Assembly (NCBI GenBank): GCA_021773565.1
Contig: JAJFJZ010000001.1
Span: forward strand, 1-64,000
DNA from: Gammaproteobacteria bacterium
Lineage (GTDB): Bacteria > Pseudomonadota > Gammaproteobacteria > Pseudomonadales > Azotimanducaceae
Direction of reading: 5' to 3'
DNA: 64,000 nucleotides
Shown here: positions 6,360 to 14,576 of the stretch, in pieces
Position numbering within the stretch: the stretch's first letter is position 1
Layout: every line of letters starts with the position of its first letter
Position numbers and translations under genes: made by a program
Notes under the pieces: model-generated
The model's database searches: none
Seen by the model: the letters and a program-made list of their open reading frames with translations, nothing else
Told to the model about the DNA's origin: nothing

Positions 6360-8312
6360 TCAATTCCCTAATGAGAACCGTATGCCCACGTATCCGGCAC
6401 GACCCAGCGTCTGAAATCCGAACACCTGCTCATAGTGTTCATCAAGCAAATTTGTACCTCGCGCAAACACCGCAATACCCGGCTTTAGCTGATAGTTTAA
6501 GGTCAGGTTTATCAACCAGTAACCGTTCAGCGTTACGATTTCCTGGGGATTGGGAAAGGGTGGAAAGAACGAGTCGGTGCGCTCGCCACCATAGTTTGCA
6601 GACAGGAACGCATTCAGACGTGTGTTTCCGGATAAGTAGTTGAATGAGACATTACCCGAGTGTCTTGGACGGCGAACCTCCCTGGACTTCACCCCCGGGA
6701 CATTTTGTTCTTTCGACTCGGCATAGGTATAGCTGGCAACAATACTAACGCGGTCTAACACACTCCATTTAGCAGCCAGCTCAACTCCGGAACGATCACT
6801 TTTTCCACTTTGATTTTCAGCTGTGCCCAGAAATGTGGTCGGATCAAATACGAAACCGTTTATCTCATCTTTAAGCTTCTGAACATAGACAGACGTTTGC
6901 AACTGCAAAGCACGCTCAAAGAAATCCATATCCAGACCTATTTCATAGGAAATTGATGTTTCAGGTTTCAATTCGGGGTTGCCGACAAACTGCGAGGGAA
7001 AAAAACCAAAGCGATCGGTAAAGGTTGGTGTTTTGTGTCCAACACCAATACTTGCACGTAAACGCGCAGATTCAGCCAGCGGGTACACCAATGAGGCCTT
7101 TCCGGTGAACACATTATCGAAATCGCTATGGCTGTCGTACCTGCCTCCCAGTTGCCAGGTTAATTTTTCTCCGCTGAGATACTGATACTCAGCGACAGCA
7201 CTAAACACTTGCATGTTTTGATTCTGGTTAGGATCACCAAAAACGATAGCCCCGCGTTGTTTAAAATCCGTATCTTCATACTCCAACGCCAGGGAAAGGC
7301 GGTCTTCATCGAGTTGGAGATCAGATTGCAAAACCAGTGTGATACGTTCGGACGCCGATGATGATCCTTCAATACCATCTGTCAGATTACGATGCTGCGA
7401 GTCGTAATATCGCGCTGACAACTTATAGGCTACGCGATCATCGTGTGCTAACCACCGGGACCCTATATCCGCTATCAAATTGTCGCTATGCGTTTCCAGG
7501 TCACCATCCACCGGCAACCCCGTATTGAAAAAATCTACCGCATCCGTTGAAGAACTGGCATCAACAAAACGCAGCCCCACATTAAACCCGGCCGTTTCTG
7601 ACCATGAATAAGTAGCTGAAGCGGCACCCGTAACCAGGTCCGCACCATCGGATTCATCGCCCGAACGCGAAATATTTTCTCCATCCGTCTGTAGGGATTC
7701 CAGCGCTCCCGAAAGCGACCAGTCGCCAATCTGCGTAGTTCCATCTACACCGGCATTAAATGTGTCATGACTACCATGCTCAGCATAAATATTCAGGTCG
7801 TTTCGCTTTGCTCCACGGCGCGTAACCACGTGTACCACTGCACCAATCGCGTCACTGCCCCACAGCGCACTTTGTGCACCGCGAATAATTTCAATGCGTT
7901 TTATATTACTTGTAGACAAATACTCCCAACGAAATTCATCTCCTGTGGCGGGGTCGTTTGCGCGCACACCATCAATCAATACCAGCACGTGATTTGCTTC
8001 AGAGCCACGAACCCGAACTTGTGTTTGCGTACCCGCAACACCTGCCTGGCTCACCGCAAAACCGGGTACGGTGCGTAGTACATCTGTAATATAACGCGCT
8101 TGCTGACGATTGATATCTTCTCTGCCTATTATAGTACTGCCGCTACCAACCTGATGGATGTCCAACGGCGTTCGGGCACCAGTGACAACAATTTGCTCAA
8201 CTACACTCAAATCATCCCCAGTCGATTCCGCGGAAGCAGAGTGTGAAATGGAAAGCAAACCTGTGGTAAGGGAAAGAACAAGGGCGATCACCCCAATTAT
8301 TCGTATTAACAT
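6360..8312 (-). CDS. btuB: TonB-dependent vitamin B12 receptor BtuB
   Basis: A 650-residue outer-membrane receptor that imports cobalamin with energy from TonB. The N-terminus is a Sec signal peptide ending near SHSASA. A TonB-box-like stretch (EQIVVTGAR) follows, then the plug domain (about residues 50-160; VRVRGSEANHVLVLIDGVRANDP is typical of BtuB), then a 22-strand barrel ending in the aromatic-rich GIRFSLGN. The cobalamin riboswitch directly upstream makes the substrate assignment strong. The ATG is preceded by GGGAG at good spacing, and that site can be hidden in a hairpin. Confidence 0.92.
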   Translation of the reverse strand: MLIRIIGVIALVLSLTTGLLSISHSASAESTGDDLSVVEQIVVTGARTPLDIHQVGSGSTIIGREDINRQQARYITDVLRTVPGFAVSQAGVAGTQTQVRVRGSEANHVLVLIDGVRANDPATGDEFRWEYLSTSNIKRIEIIRGAQSALWGSDAIGAVVHVVTRRGAKRNDLNIYAEHGSHDTFNAGVDGTTQIGDWSLSGALESLQTDGENISRSGDESDGADLVTGAASATYSWSETAGFNVGLRFVDASSSTDAVDFFNTGLPVDGDLETHSDNLIADIGSRWLAHDDRVAYKLSARYYDSQHRNLTDGIEGSSSASERITLVLQSDLQLDEDRLSLALEYEDTDFKQRGAIVFGDPNQNQNMQVFSAVAEYQYLSGEKLTWQLGGRYDSHSDFDNVFTGKASLVYPLAESARLRASIGVGHKTPTFTDRFGFFPSQFVGNPELKPETSISYEIGLDMDFFERALQLQTSVYVQKLKDEINGFVFDPTTFLGTAENQSGKSDRSGVELAAKWSVLDRVSIVASYTYAESKEQNVPGVKSREVRRPRHSGNVSFNYLSGNTRLNAFLSANYGGERTDSFFPPFPNPQEIVTLNGYWLINLTLNYQLKPGIAVFARGTNLLDEHYEQVFGFQTLGRAGYVGIRFSLGN

Positions 8313-8317
8313 ATTAT

Positions 8318-8366
8318 TCTCCCGCGGAATTCCCCGATTCCACTAAGTGGTCTTCGAAACGGGAGA
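8318..8366 (-). promoter_or_regulatory. Hairpin that can mask the btuB ribosome binding site
   Basis: On the minus-strand transcript TCTCCCG (plus-strand 8366-8360) is perfectly complementary to CGGGAGA (8324-8318), which contains the btuB Shine-Dalgarno sequence. The loop between them includes a second small hairpin (CCACT/AGTGG at 8340-8350). This is the layout of a translational expression platform for the riboswitch just upstream. No terminator-like T-run is seen, so control is probably at translation initiation. Confidence 0.55.
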
Positions 8367-8404
8367 GTTGGGAGAGGTAGTTTACCCCTGACAAACGCCC
8401 GCCG

Positions 8405-8605
8405 CGATTGAACCGTGGTTATATGTCAGGCCGGTCTCCGGACTCATAAGTAACCGTTTATGGTTGTGTCGACCGCCTTCCCATGCATCGCACAGTGACT
8501 TTTGACCGACTAACTTATCTACCGTTGCGGGGGCAGTGACGGAATTGCTTGGCAGCTTACCGTCTTCCCGTTTAGTGCTCCTGAAAACCAGGAACACTCA
8601 CCTGT
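8405..8605 (-). ncRNA. Cobalamin riboswitch (AdoCbl-type B12 element)
   Basis: The minus strand contains the hallmark parts in order: a 5' stem, ACGGGAAGACGG followed by AATTCCGTCACTGCCCCCGC (the conserved core), TGGGAAGGCGG, and the B12 box GAGTCCGGAGACCGGCC at about 8446-8430. These match the conserved cobalamin riboswitch segments closely. It lies between the ABC transporter genes and btuB and reads toward btuB. Cobalamin binding is expected to shut btuB translation by way of the hairpin over the btuB start. Confidence 0.93.
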
Positions 8606-8697
8606 CAATATTGCGGCTAACCATACGTCATAAGCCTGTTTACCACAACTGCAGTGCACAGCTTGTAGTCCTGGGAGACACCAGACTATGCCTTTTT

Positions 8698-10170
8698 TTA
8701 TCGCAGATGAGCCGGCAACAGCCATCGCTCCAGTGATTCAAAGCCGATTTCTGTCAACACAGCCAACGCGGCAGCAGGGACAGCACCCTGCAGGATAAGC
8801 GAAGTATCGTTTAGCGATAAGCCAACCACTATCGGGTCACCCAGCCCACCAGCCCCGATAAAGGCGGCAAGGGTAGCGGTGCCAATACTAATAACTGCCG
8901 CGGTACGGACACCGGCCAGTATGCTGGGTAAGGAGAGCGGTACAAACACATAACGCAACTGTTCCCGTGGAGTTAACCCTATAGCGACTGATACTTCCTG
9001 CAACACAGGATCAATAGTGGTTAATGCCGTAATTGCATTTCTAACAATAGGTAGAAGTGAATACAAAAACAGGGCAATAATCGCTGGAACCTGTCCAATT
9101 CCGAACAGGGGAATCATTAATGCCAACAAGGCGATGGAGGGTATAGTTTGTAACAAACCGATAATTGTAAGCGTACTGCGTGTTAGCCAGTTAATCCTGA
9201 ATATAACAAGGCTTATCAACAACCCGGAGAATATAGCCATTCCAAGCGCGATACCAGTAAGTTTCAGGTGGGTGACGGTATTGCGTAAAAGGTCAGTTTT
9301 CCAGTCAGAAGTTGAGGCCCTATAGCTAATTTGCTGTGAAGAAAGAAACCCTGATGCAACTTCAGCGAAACTTTTACCTTCAAATATTACCCCTTCGTTT
9401 AACTGGCTCATAAGATCATCGTCAATTGCATCCGATAATTGTAACAGTGCGCGCTCAGCTGATTCAGGCAGCTCTGCACGGGTAAACGGAAATGCCAGGT
9501 AATGTGGAAAAAAGTTTCTGTCATCTTCAAGGACCTGCAAGTTGTATCGACGAATTTCACCATCCGTGGAGTACAGATCAGTTACGTCAATTTCCCCATT
9601 TGCCAGGGCCTGAAACGCTAGTCCGTGTTCAATTCCGGTAGGATTACCTTTAAATCCATATCGTTGAACCAACCCGGGCCAACCGTCCGGTCGTTCAAGA
9701 AATTCATGACTAAAAACCAGCTTCAGGTCTGATCGAGCCACAAGGTCACTGATATTTTTTAGATCGGAAAAATCTCTATTTTTCGCAAGACCAAGCGCAT
9801 AGGTATTGTTGAAACCAAATCCTGGCAATACGCGCAATCCCTCTCCGGACATCAATGCATCCAATTCGGAGCGTGTAAACTCGCCCTCCCTTTTTAGAAT
9901 TGCCTGTGTCAGCGTCCCGGTGTATTCGGGATATAGATCAATTTCACCCTCAAGCAGAGCGCTGTAACAAATCAGCGTACCACCGAGTCCAAATTTACGT
10001 TCCACATCATATCCCGCACCTTCAAGTACTTGCGCCATAATTTCTGCCAGGATGTAGGATTCATTAAAATTCTTGCTTCCTACGCGCAGCGTTTGCGCAT
10101 TCACAGCTTGAACCGTGAGCGCATATATCACTATAACAAGAATGACCCTGCTGTAACGATGCACGCTCAC
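8698..10170 (-). CDS. Osmoprotectant-type ABC transporter, fused binding protein and permease
   Basis: Residues 1-25 are a Sec signal; residues about 27-285 are an OpuAC/ProX-like binding domain (LRVGSKNFNESYILAEIMAQVLE, GEIDLYPEYTGT); residues about 295-490 are a BPD permease with five or six membrane helices and the coupling loop EQLRYVFVPLSLPSILAG. The binding domain is N-terminal and the permease C-terminal, so the mature binding domain lies in the periplasm next to the pore. The ATG overlaps the ATPase stop (ATGA). Glycine betaine, choline or a related quaternary ammonium is the likely substrate class; the exact one cannot be read. Confidence 0.87.
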   Translation of the reverse strand: MSVHRYSRVILVIVIYALTVQAVNAQTLRVGSKNFNESYILAEIMAQVLEGAGYDVERKFGLGGTLICYSALLEGEIDLYPEYTGTLTQAILKREGEFTRSELDALMSGEGLRVLPGFGFNNTYALGLAKNRDFSDLKNISDLVARSDLKLVFSHEFLERPDGWPGLVQRYGFKGNPTGIEHGLAFQALANGEIDVTDLYSTDGEIRRYNLQVLEDDRNFFPHYLAFPFTRAELPESAERALLQLSDAIDDDLMSQLNEGVIFEGKSFAEVASGFLSSQQISYRASTSDWKTDLLRNTVTHLKLTGIALGMAIFSGLLISLVIFRINWLTRSTLTIIGLLQTIPSIALLALMIPLFGIGQVPAIIALFLYSLLPIVRNAITALTTIDPVLQEVSVAIGLTPREQLRYVFVPLSLPSILAGVRTAAVISIGTATLAAFIGAGGLGDPIVVGLSLNDTSLILQGAVPAAALAVLTEIGFESLERWLLPAHLR

Positions 10171-10907
10171 AGTTGTGTTTCCAGTAAATGTCGTACATAG
10201 GCATCTGCAGGATTGTCCAAGACCTCATTTACAGGTGCAGATTGCAGAATTTTTCCGTCGCGTAGAATCACAAGGCGATCCCCCAGCTTTACGGCCTCGC
10301 GCATGTCATGCGTTACCATAAGTGTGGTTACCGGCTCGTGGTGACGAAGAGCCATGAACTGATCGTGTATGGATGTTCGGGTAATAGGATCTATCGCCGA
10401 GAACGCCTCATCCAGCAGCAGCATAGCGGGTTCCAGCATAAATGCCCGACATAAACCAAATCGCTGGCATTCGCCACCGGACAATTGGTGCGGGTAATTG
10501 TCGTTCATGCTCTGGTCGAGGTTCATCATCTCGGCAAGTTGTGTATAACGATACTCGATTTTCTCGCTGGGCCAGTTTTCGAGTTTCGCAAGCATTGTTA
10601 CGTTTTGATGCGCTGTGAGGTGAGGAAACAGACCAGCACCCTGAACGGCATAGCCAATTTTACGCCGATGCTCAGGACCATCCAGTTCAGAAATATTCTT
10701 GCCAAACAAAAATACCGTTCCGGAATCTGGCTGTACTACTGCGTTAATCAATTTGAGCAGCGTGGATTTACCACTTCCGCTCTCACCAACGACCACCGTT
10801 GTAGCTCGCGCTTCAAGATGCAAATCGAGATTGGAAAGTACTTCCTGCCCGGAATATATTTTGGTGACAGATTGAAACTCAACAGCGGTAACCATAAGGC
10901 ATAGCAT
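10167..10907 (-). CDS. ABC transporter ATP-binding protein, osmoprotectant (OpuCA/ProV-like)
   Basis: A 246-residue ATPase with Walker A GESGSGKST (about residues 37-45), signature LSGGECQRFG, Walker B LLLDEAFSAIDP and the H-loop MVTHD. It powers the fused binding protein/permease encoded immediately downstream with a four-base overlap. It lacks the C-terminal CBS domains that sense ionic strength in OpuA/ProV, so it is a short form. An ATG four codons in (MVTAVEF) is an equally likely start. Confidence 0.87.
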   Translation of the reverse strand: MLCLMVTAVEFQSVTKIYSGQEVLSNLDLHLEARATTVVVGESGSGKSTLLKLINAVVQPDSGTVFLFGKNISELDGPEHRRKIGYAVQGAGLFPHLTAHQNVTMLAKLENWPSEKIEYRYTQLAEMMNLDQSMNDNYPHQLSGGECQRFGLCRAFMLEPAMLLLDEAFSAIDPITRTSIHDQFMALRHHEPVTTLMVTHDMREAVKLGDRLVILRDGKILQSAPVNEVLDNPADAYVRHLLETQL

Positions 10908-10948
10908 ACTGTGTTTAAGCTCATACCAGTTAATGATAATATTCTGCC

Positions 10949-11527
10949 ATGAAATACTGTTCCGAATGTGGAGCCAGTGTCACGCTTAAGATTGTTGAAA
11001 GCGATCATCGAAATCGCTTCATCTGCACAGGCTGTGGCTTAACGCACTACCAAAGTCCAAACGTGCTGGTAGCAGTTTACGTATGCACTCGCGACAAAAT
11101 ACTCTGGATAGAGCGCGGCATTCCACCCGCCAAAAATCTTTGGGCAATTCCTGGCGGGTACATGGAAAGTGATGAAACTCCCGCTCAGGCTGCAAGCAGG
11201 GAACTCAGGGAAGAAACTGGCATAACAATCGCCGCTGAACAGATGATACTTGTTAGCGTGAGTACTATTCTGCATATGGCCCAGACGCATCTGGTGTTTC
11301 GTTGTCATTTGAAACAAATTAAAACGGTGGAGGAAACCCCGGAAGCCACCAATCATGGCTGGTTTTCAGAAGAGAATGCACCGTGGGAAAAACAGGCTTT
11401 TCCTTCCATAGAACCTCAGATTAGACAGGTTTATAGCTGGCTCGCCAGCGGTGATTATGGCATTCGGGTCGGTGTTGTTGATGAATCCGGCAGCCAATAC
11501 CAGAATTACCCGCTGGCAAACTATTGA
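10949..11527 (+). CDS. NUDIX hydrolase with N-terminal zinc ribbon
   Basis: NUDIX enzymes hydrolyse nucleoside diphosphates linked to another group. Residues 1-30 hold a four-cysteine zinc ribbon (CSECG and CTGCG) as in NADH pyrophosphatase-type proteins. The NUDIX box GGYMESDETPAQAASRELREETGI lies at about residues 69-92 with all consensus Gly, Glu and Arg positions. At 192 residues it is shorter than NudC. It is divergent from the ABC operon, separated by only 41 bp, and convergent with the flavin reductase with a seven-base overlap. Its substrate is not identifiable. Confidence 0.85.
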   Translation: MKYCSECGASVTLKIVESDHRNRFICTGCGLTHYQSPNVLVAVYVCTRDKILWIERGIPPAKNLWAIPGGYMESDETPAQAASRELREETGITIAAEQMILVSVSTILHMAQTHLVFRCHLKQIKTVEETPEATNHGWFSEENAPWEKQAFPSIEPQIRQVYSWLASGDYGIRVGVVDESGSQYQNYPLANY

Positions 11528-12042
11528 ATTGCCTGGTAGCTACCATCAAAAAACAGCAGGGGTTGCGCATCACTGGATTGGTATGCTGTTACTTCTCCAA
11601 CAATAATGTAGTGGTCACCACACTCATGAATAGCGTGAGTGCGGCAGATAAGATGCGCCAATGTGTTATTTAACAGCGGTATATTATGTTCGTTGACGGA
11701 ATAATCTATACCGTTAAAAATGTTGTGTTCAGATTTCGCGAATGTTTGTGATTCTTTCTTTTGCTGTGCCGTGAGAATATTTATCCCAAAATGTTTTGTT
11801 TGCAAAAACTCCTGCAAGGAATTGGATACTTTTGCGATGTTCCATAGGACCAGGGGTGGCTCAAGAGATACCGAGCTAAAACTGTTTGCCGTAATACCAA
11901 AGCAGTCTCCCCGCTCGTTACTGCAGGTAACCACCGTAACTCCAGTAGCAAATTTTGAAAGACACTGTCTAAATTTTTTTAAATCCTGCACGAATAATCC
12001 CACTCTGTTTTTCCATTTTTTATTTTCCCATGCCGGGTACAT
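11521..12042 (-). CDS. Flavin reductase family protein (HpaC-like)
   Basis: A 173-residue split-barrel FMN/FAD reductase. FRQCLSKFATGVTVVTC, then GITANSFSSVSLEPPLVLWNI, is the family hallmark; the distal GDHYIIVGEV helps form the flavin site. Such proteins supply reduced flavin to two-component monooxygenases such as HpaB. No monooxygenase is adjacent, but the gene follows an hpaE-like dehydrogenase and overlaps its 3' end by 23 bases, so they are probably one operon. The same reduced flavin could also serve the halogenases 35 kb away, which is speculation. Confidence 0.82.
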   Translation of the reverse strand: MYPAWENKKWKNRVGLFVQDLKKFRQCLSKFATGVTVVTCSNERGDCFGITANSFSSVSLEPPLVLWNIAKVSNSLQEFLQTKHFGINILTAQQKKESQTFAKSEHNIFNGIDYSVNEHNIPLLNNTLAHLICRTHAIHECGDHYIIVGEVTAYQSSDAQPLLFFDGSYQAIQ

Positions 12043-13537
12043 TATGAGAATCGTTAGCTATACACACGTTTTTTGTTTCCATATAGAAATCGAAACTAAA
12101 ATCGCCCCCATCGCGACCAATCCCACTCATTTTTACGCCCCCAAAGGGTGAGGGTAAGTTTCTGTTGTTCTCGGAGTTTATCCACAGCATGCCTGTTTCT
12201 ACCTTCTCAGCAAGACGCATGGCTCTCCCTGTATCGCGGGTCCAGGCGTAGGCAGCCAAACCATATTGACTATCGTTAGCAATCGAAATGGCTTGTTCTT
12301 CGGTATCAAAACCCATACATGTGAGCACGGGGCCGAATATTTCTTCGCGGGCTATACGCATATCGTTACTGGCCTGGGTAAACAGGGTGGGAGCCATGTA
12401 ATTTCCCGGACCCAGGTCTGAGCGTGTCTCTCCCCCGGCGGCAACTCTTGCCCCATCCGCCATGGCCAGCGCTGTGTAGCCACAGACTTTTTCCAGATGG
12501 TCTTTGTGAATCAGCGGACCAATCTCCGTCTCTGTATCAAGGGGGTGCCCTACTTTGAGTTTGGCAATACGTTCAATCAATGCTGCCACAAAGCGATCCT
12601 TGATCGCATTGTGGACAAGTAATCTACTGCTGGAAGTACAGCGTTGCCCATTCAGGCTGTAGATCATAAATACCACAGCATCCAGTGCGCGTTCAAAATC
12701 CGCATCCTCGAACACCAAAACCGGATTCTTACCCCCCAGTTCAAGGTGTAGACGTTTAAGCGTTGGGGCTGCCTGGGTCTGAATGTGGGTACCCGTAAGT
12801 GATTCACCCACAAAAGCGACTGCCTTGATATCCGGATGCTCTGTCAGCCGTTTACCAACAATTTCGCCATAACCATTAACCATATTCCAGACCCCATCAG
12901 GAAGTCCGGCGGCCTTACTTACCTCTGCCAGAATTTTGGCTGTGAGCGGAGCAAGCTCAGCAGGCTTATGAACAATTGTGCATCCGGACGCCAAAGCTGG
13001 AGCTATTTTCCAGGTGGACAGCATAAAAGGCGTATTCCACGGTGTGATAATGCCAACCGGACCAATCGGGGTGCGGCGGGTAATATTAGTATGGTTTTCC
13101 TGATACAAAGCCTGTCCATTTCGCGCTTCAGGTGCCTTGTCTGCAAAAAAGCGAAAATTCGCAGCACCGCGTACTGCTGCCTGGCGCATGAATCGCACGG
13201 CCTGCCCGCAATCCATACTTTCAACCAGTGCTATTTCCTCTGCCCGCTCTTCAAGTTTGTCGGCAAAACAATGCAAGAGTTTCTTGCGTTGTGCTCCTGG
13301 CATATCTCTCCAGTCTGCAAACGCCCTGGCAGCCGATTCACAGGCAGCATCCACATCCTCGATTGTGCCACTAACCACCTTTCCAAGAGAGGTATTGTCA
13401 ACCGGTGTGAGGTTATCAAATACCGCACAATCGGAAGGAATCACATGCAAGCCATTAATGAAGTGCCCGGTAATCTCATCCCGGTATCGACCGAGATAGC
13501 CCTCAGCCAGAGCCATGTTTTTTTGCAAGGCATCCAT
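12020..13537 (-). CDS. Aldehyde dehydrogenase, 5-carboxymethyl-2-hydroxymuconate semialdehyde dehydrogenase-like
   Basis: NAD(P)-dependent oxidation of an aldehyde to an acid. The protein (about 505 residues) shows PWNTPFMLSTWKIAPALASGCTIVHKPAE for cofactor binding, ELGGKNPVLVF with the general-base Glu and NGQRCTSSSR with the catalytic Cys. Overall it resembles HpaE of the 4-hydroxyphenylacetate meta pathway. HpaC-like and HpaR-like neighbours support aromatic acid catabolism, but ring-cleavage genes (hpaD, hpaF, hpaG) are not in view. I start at ATG 13537; a GTG four codons upstream is possible. Confidence 0.82.
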   Translation of the reverse strand: MDALQKNMALAEGYLGRYRDEITGHFINGLHVIPSDCAVFDNLTPVDNTSLGKVVSGTIEDVDAACESAARAFADWRDMPGAQRKKLLHCFADKLEERAEEIALVESMDCGQAVRFMRQAAVRGAANFRFFADKAPEARNGQALYQENHTNITRRTPIGPVGIITPWNTPFMLSTWKIAPALASGCTIVHKPAELAPLTAKILAEVSKAAGLPDGVWNMVNGYGEIVGKRLTEHPDIKAVAFVGESLTGTHIQTQAAPTLKRLHLELGGKNPVLVFEDADFERALDAVVFMIYSLNGQRCTSSSRLLVHNAIKDRFVAALIERIAKLKVGHPLDTETEIGPLIHKDHLEKVCGYTALAMADGARVAAGGETRSDLGPGNYMAPTLFTQASNDMRIAREEIFGPVLTCMGFDTEEQAISIANDSQYGLAAYAWTRDTGRAMRLAEKVETGMLWINSENNRNLPSPFGGVKMSGIGRDGGDFSFDFYMETKNVCIANDSHNVPGMGK

Positions 13538-13574
13538 AAAGCCGTCCACGTTAGGAGATAAGAAAAAATTAATA

Positions 13575-13584
13575 TAACATGTTA
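13575..13584. promoter_or_regulatory. Palindromic operator candidate between hpaE-like and hpaR-like genes
   Basis: TAACATGTTA is a perfect palindrome within a longer imperfect one (ATTA..TATAACATGTTA..TAAT). It sits midway in the 70-bp divergent gap between the dehydrogenase and the MarR gene. MarR proteins of the HpaR type repress from such sites in shared promoters. The assignment rests on position and symmetry. Confidence 0.45.
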
Positions 13585-13609
13585 ACTAATATTTGGAAAA
13601 GGTTCAGCC

Positions 13610-14101
13610 ATGTCAAAACAAAACGAGGCAGATCAAACCGGATCAAAGCAGAGCGACCCCTTACCCCAGTTTAATCAATCACTGCCAATGTCATTACTGA
13701 AAGCACGGGAGTCGGTAATGCGAAAATTTATGCCCGCACTACAAACCCATGGTCTGTCAGCACAGCAGTGGCGAGTTATGCGCGCTTTGCATGACGAACC
13801 TGAACTGGATTTATCCACCCTGGCAGAACGCTGCTATTTACTTAAACCAAGTTTGTCCCGGATTATTCGAAATCTTGAAGACCGAGACATAATCATACGA
13901 ACGGTAGATTCGCAGGATCAGAGAGTCTCCGTGGTCTCGATAAGCCCTGAGGGAGAAAAATTGTTTAGCTCCATCCTGCCCCATTCCGAAGCGCAATATG
14001 CGTATATTTCCAGGAAGTACGGTGCAAAAAATTTACAGAAACTTTATGGGCTTTTAACGCAACTCGTTAAGGATCTGGATGACAAAAGAGCGGACCGGTA
14101 G
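13610..14101 (+). CDS. MarR family regulator, HpaR-like
   Basis: A 163-residue MarR winged-helix repressor. After a polar 20-residue tail, FNQSLPMSLLKARESVMRKFMPALQTHGLSAQQWRVMRAL matches the N-terminus of HpaR, the homoprotocatechuate operon repressor. The recognition helix lies around LKPSLSRIIRNLEDRD and the wing around DQRVSVVSI. Divergent placement from the hpaE-like gene supports local control, with the palindrome at 13575-13584 as likely site and an aromatic acid as likely inducer. Confidence 0.85.
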   Translation: MSKQNEADQTGSKQSDPLPQFNQSLPMSLLKARESVMRKFMPALQTHGLSAQQWRVMRALHDEPELDLSTLAERCYLLKPSLSRIIRNLEDRDIIIRTVDSQDQRVSVVSISPEGEKLFSSILPHSEAQYAYISRKYGAKNLQKLYGLLTQLVKDLDDKRADR

Positions 14102-14119
14102 ATAAAAGCGCACGCTCCT

Positions 14120-14551
14120 CTACGAACCCGGGTTTTTTGCCTCAACAATTTTGTTCATGGCTTCCAGCATTTTTTCCCATAACTCAGTCTCAATGGACTG
14201 TTCAAGTCTCGCATAAACTGCATCGACTTTTGGAGAAACCAGTTCTTTAAGGGAGACACCTTTTTGCGTGATGCGTATATAAACTACACGCCGATCTCGC
14301 GTCGAACGGATTCGTGTAACCATCGCCATTTTACTGAGGCGATCGATAATGCCAACCAGACTGGGAGGAGAAATCAAAGTGAGCTCTGCGAGCTCGAGCA
14401 CGGGCATGGACTCATGCTCCCATAGTACCCTTAACACCCGCCATTGCTGCTCTGTAACTCCGTGTTCCAGATAGATCGCCCGGAAATCCGGCATCACAGC
14501 ATCCAGCGTTTTATACAACATCATCGGTAATGAACGCTCAAACTGTTTCAT
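14120..14551 (-). CDS. Second MarR family regulator, HpaR-like
   Basis: A 143-residue MarR protein that is a clear paralogue of the gene next to it (FERSLPMMLYKTLDAVMPDFRAIYLEHGVTEQQWRVLRVLWEH). DNA-binding helix about SPPSLVGIIDRLSKM; wing RDRRVVYIRIT. It lies on the minus strand, tail to tail with its paralogue (18-bp gap), and just after the symporter gene, with which it probably forms an operon. Two HpaR-type regulators back to back suggest control of two linked gene sets. Confidence 0.84.
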   Translation of the reverse strand: MKQFERSLPMMLYKTLDAVMPDFRAIYLEHGVTEQQWRVLRVLWEHESMPVLELAELTLISPPSLVGIIDRLSKMAMVTRIRSTRDRRVVYIRITQKGVSLKELVSPKVDAVYARLEQSIETELWEKMLEAMNKIVEAKNPGS

Positions 14552-14576
14552 AAAAAATCAATGGAAAGTTAGCAGT

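Noticed and set aside
12836-13561. Long plus-strand frame opposite the aldehyde dehydrogenase gene.
   Set aside because: Its translation has no family features, whereas the minus strand encodes a complete dehydrogenase with catalytic motifs.
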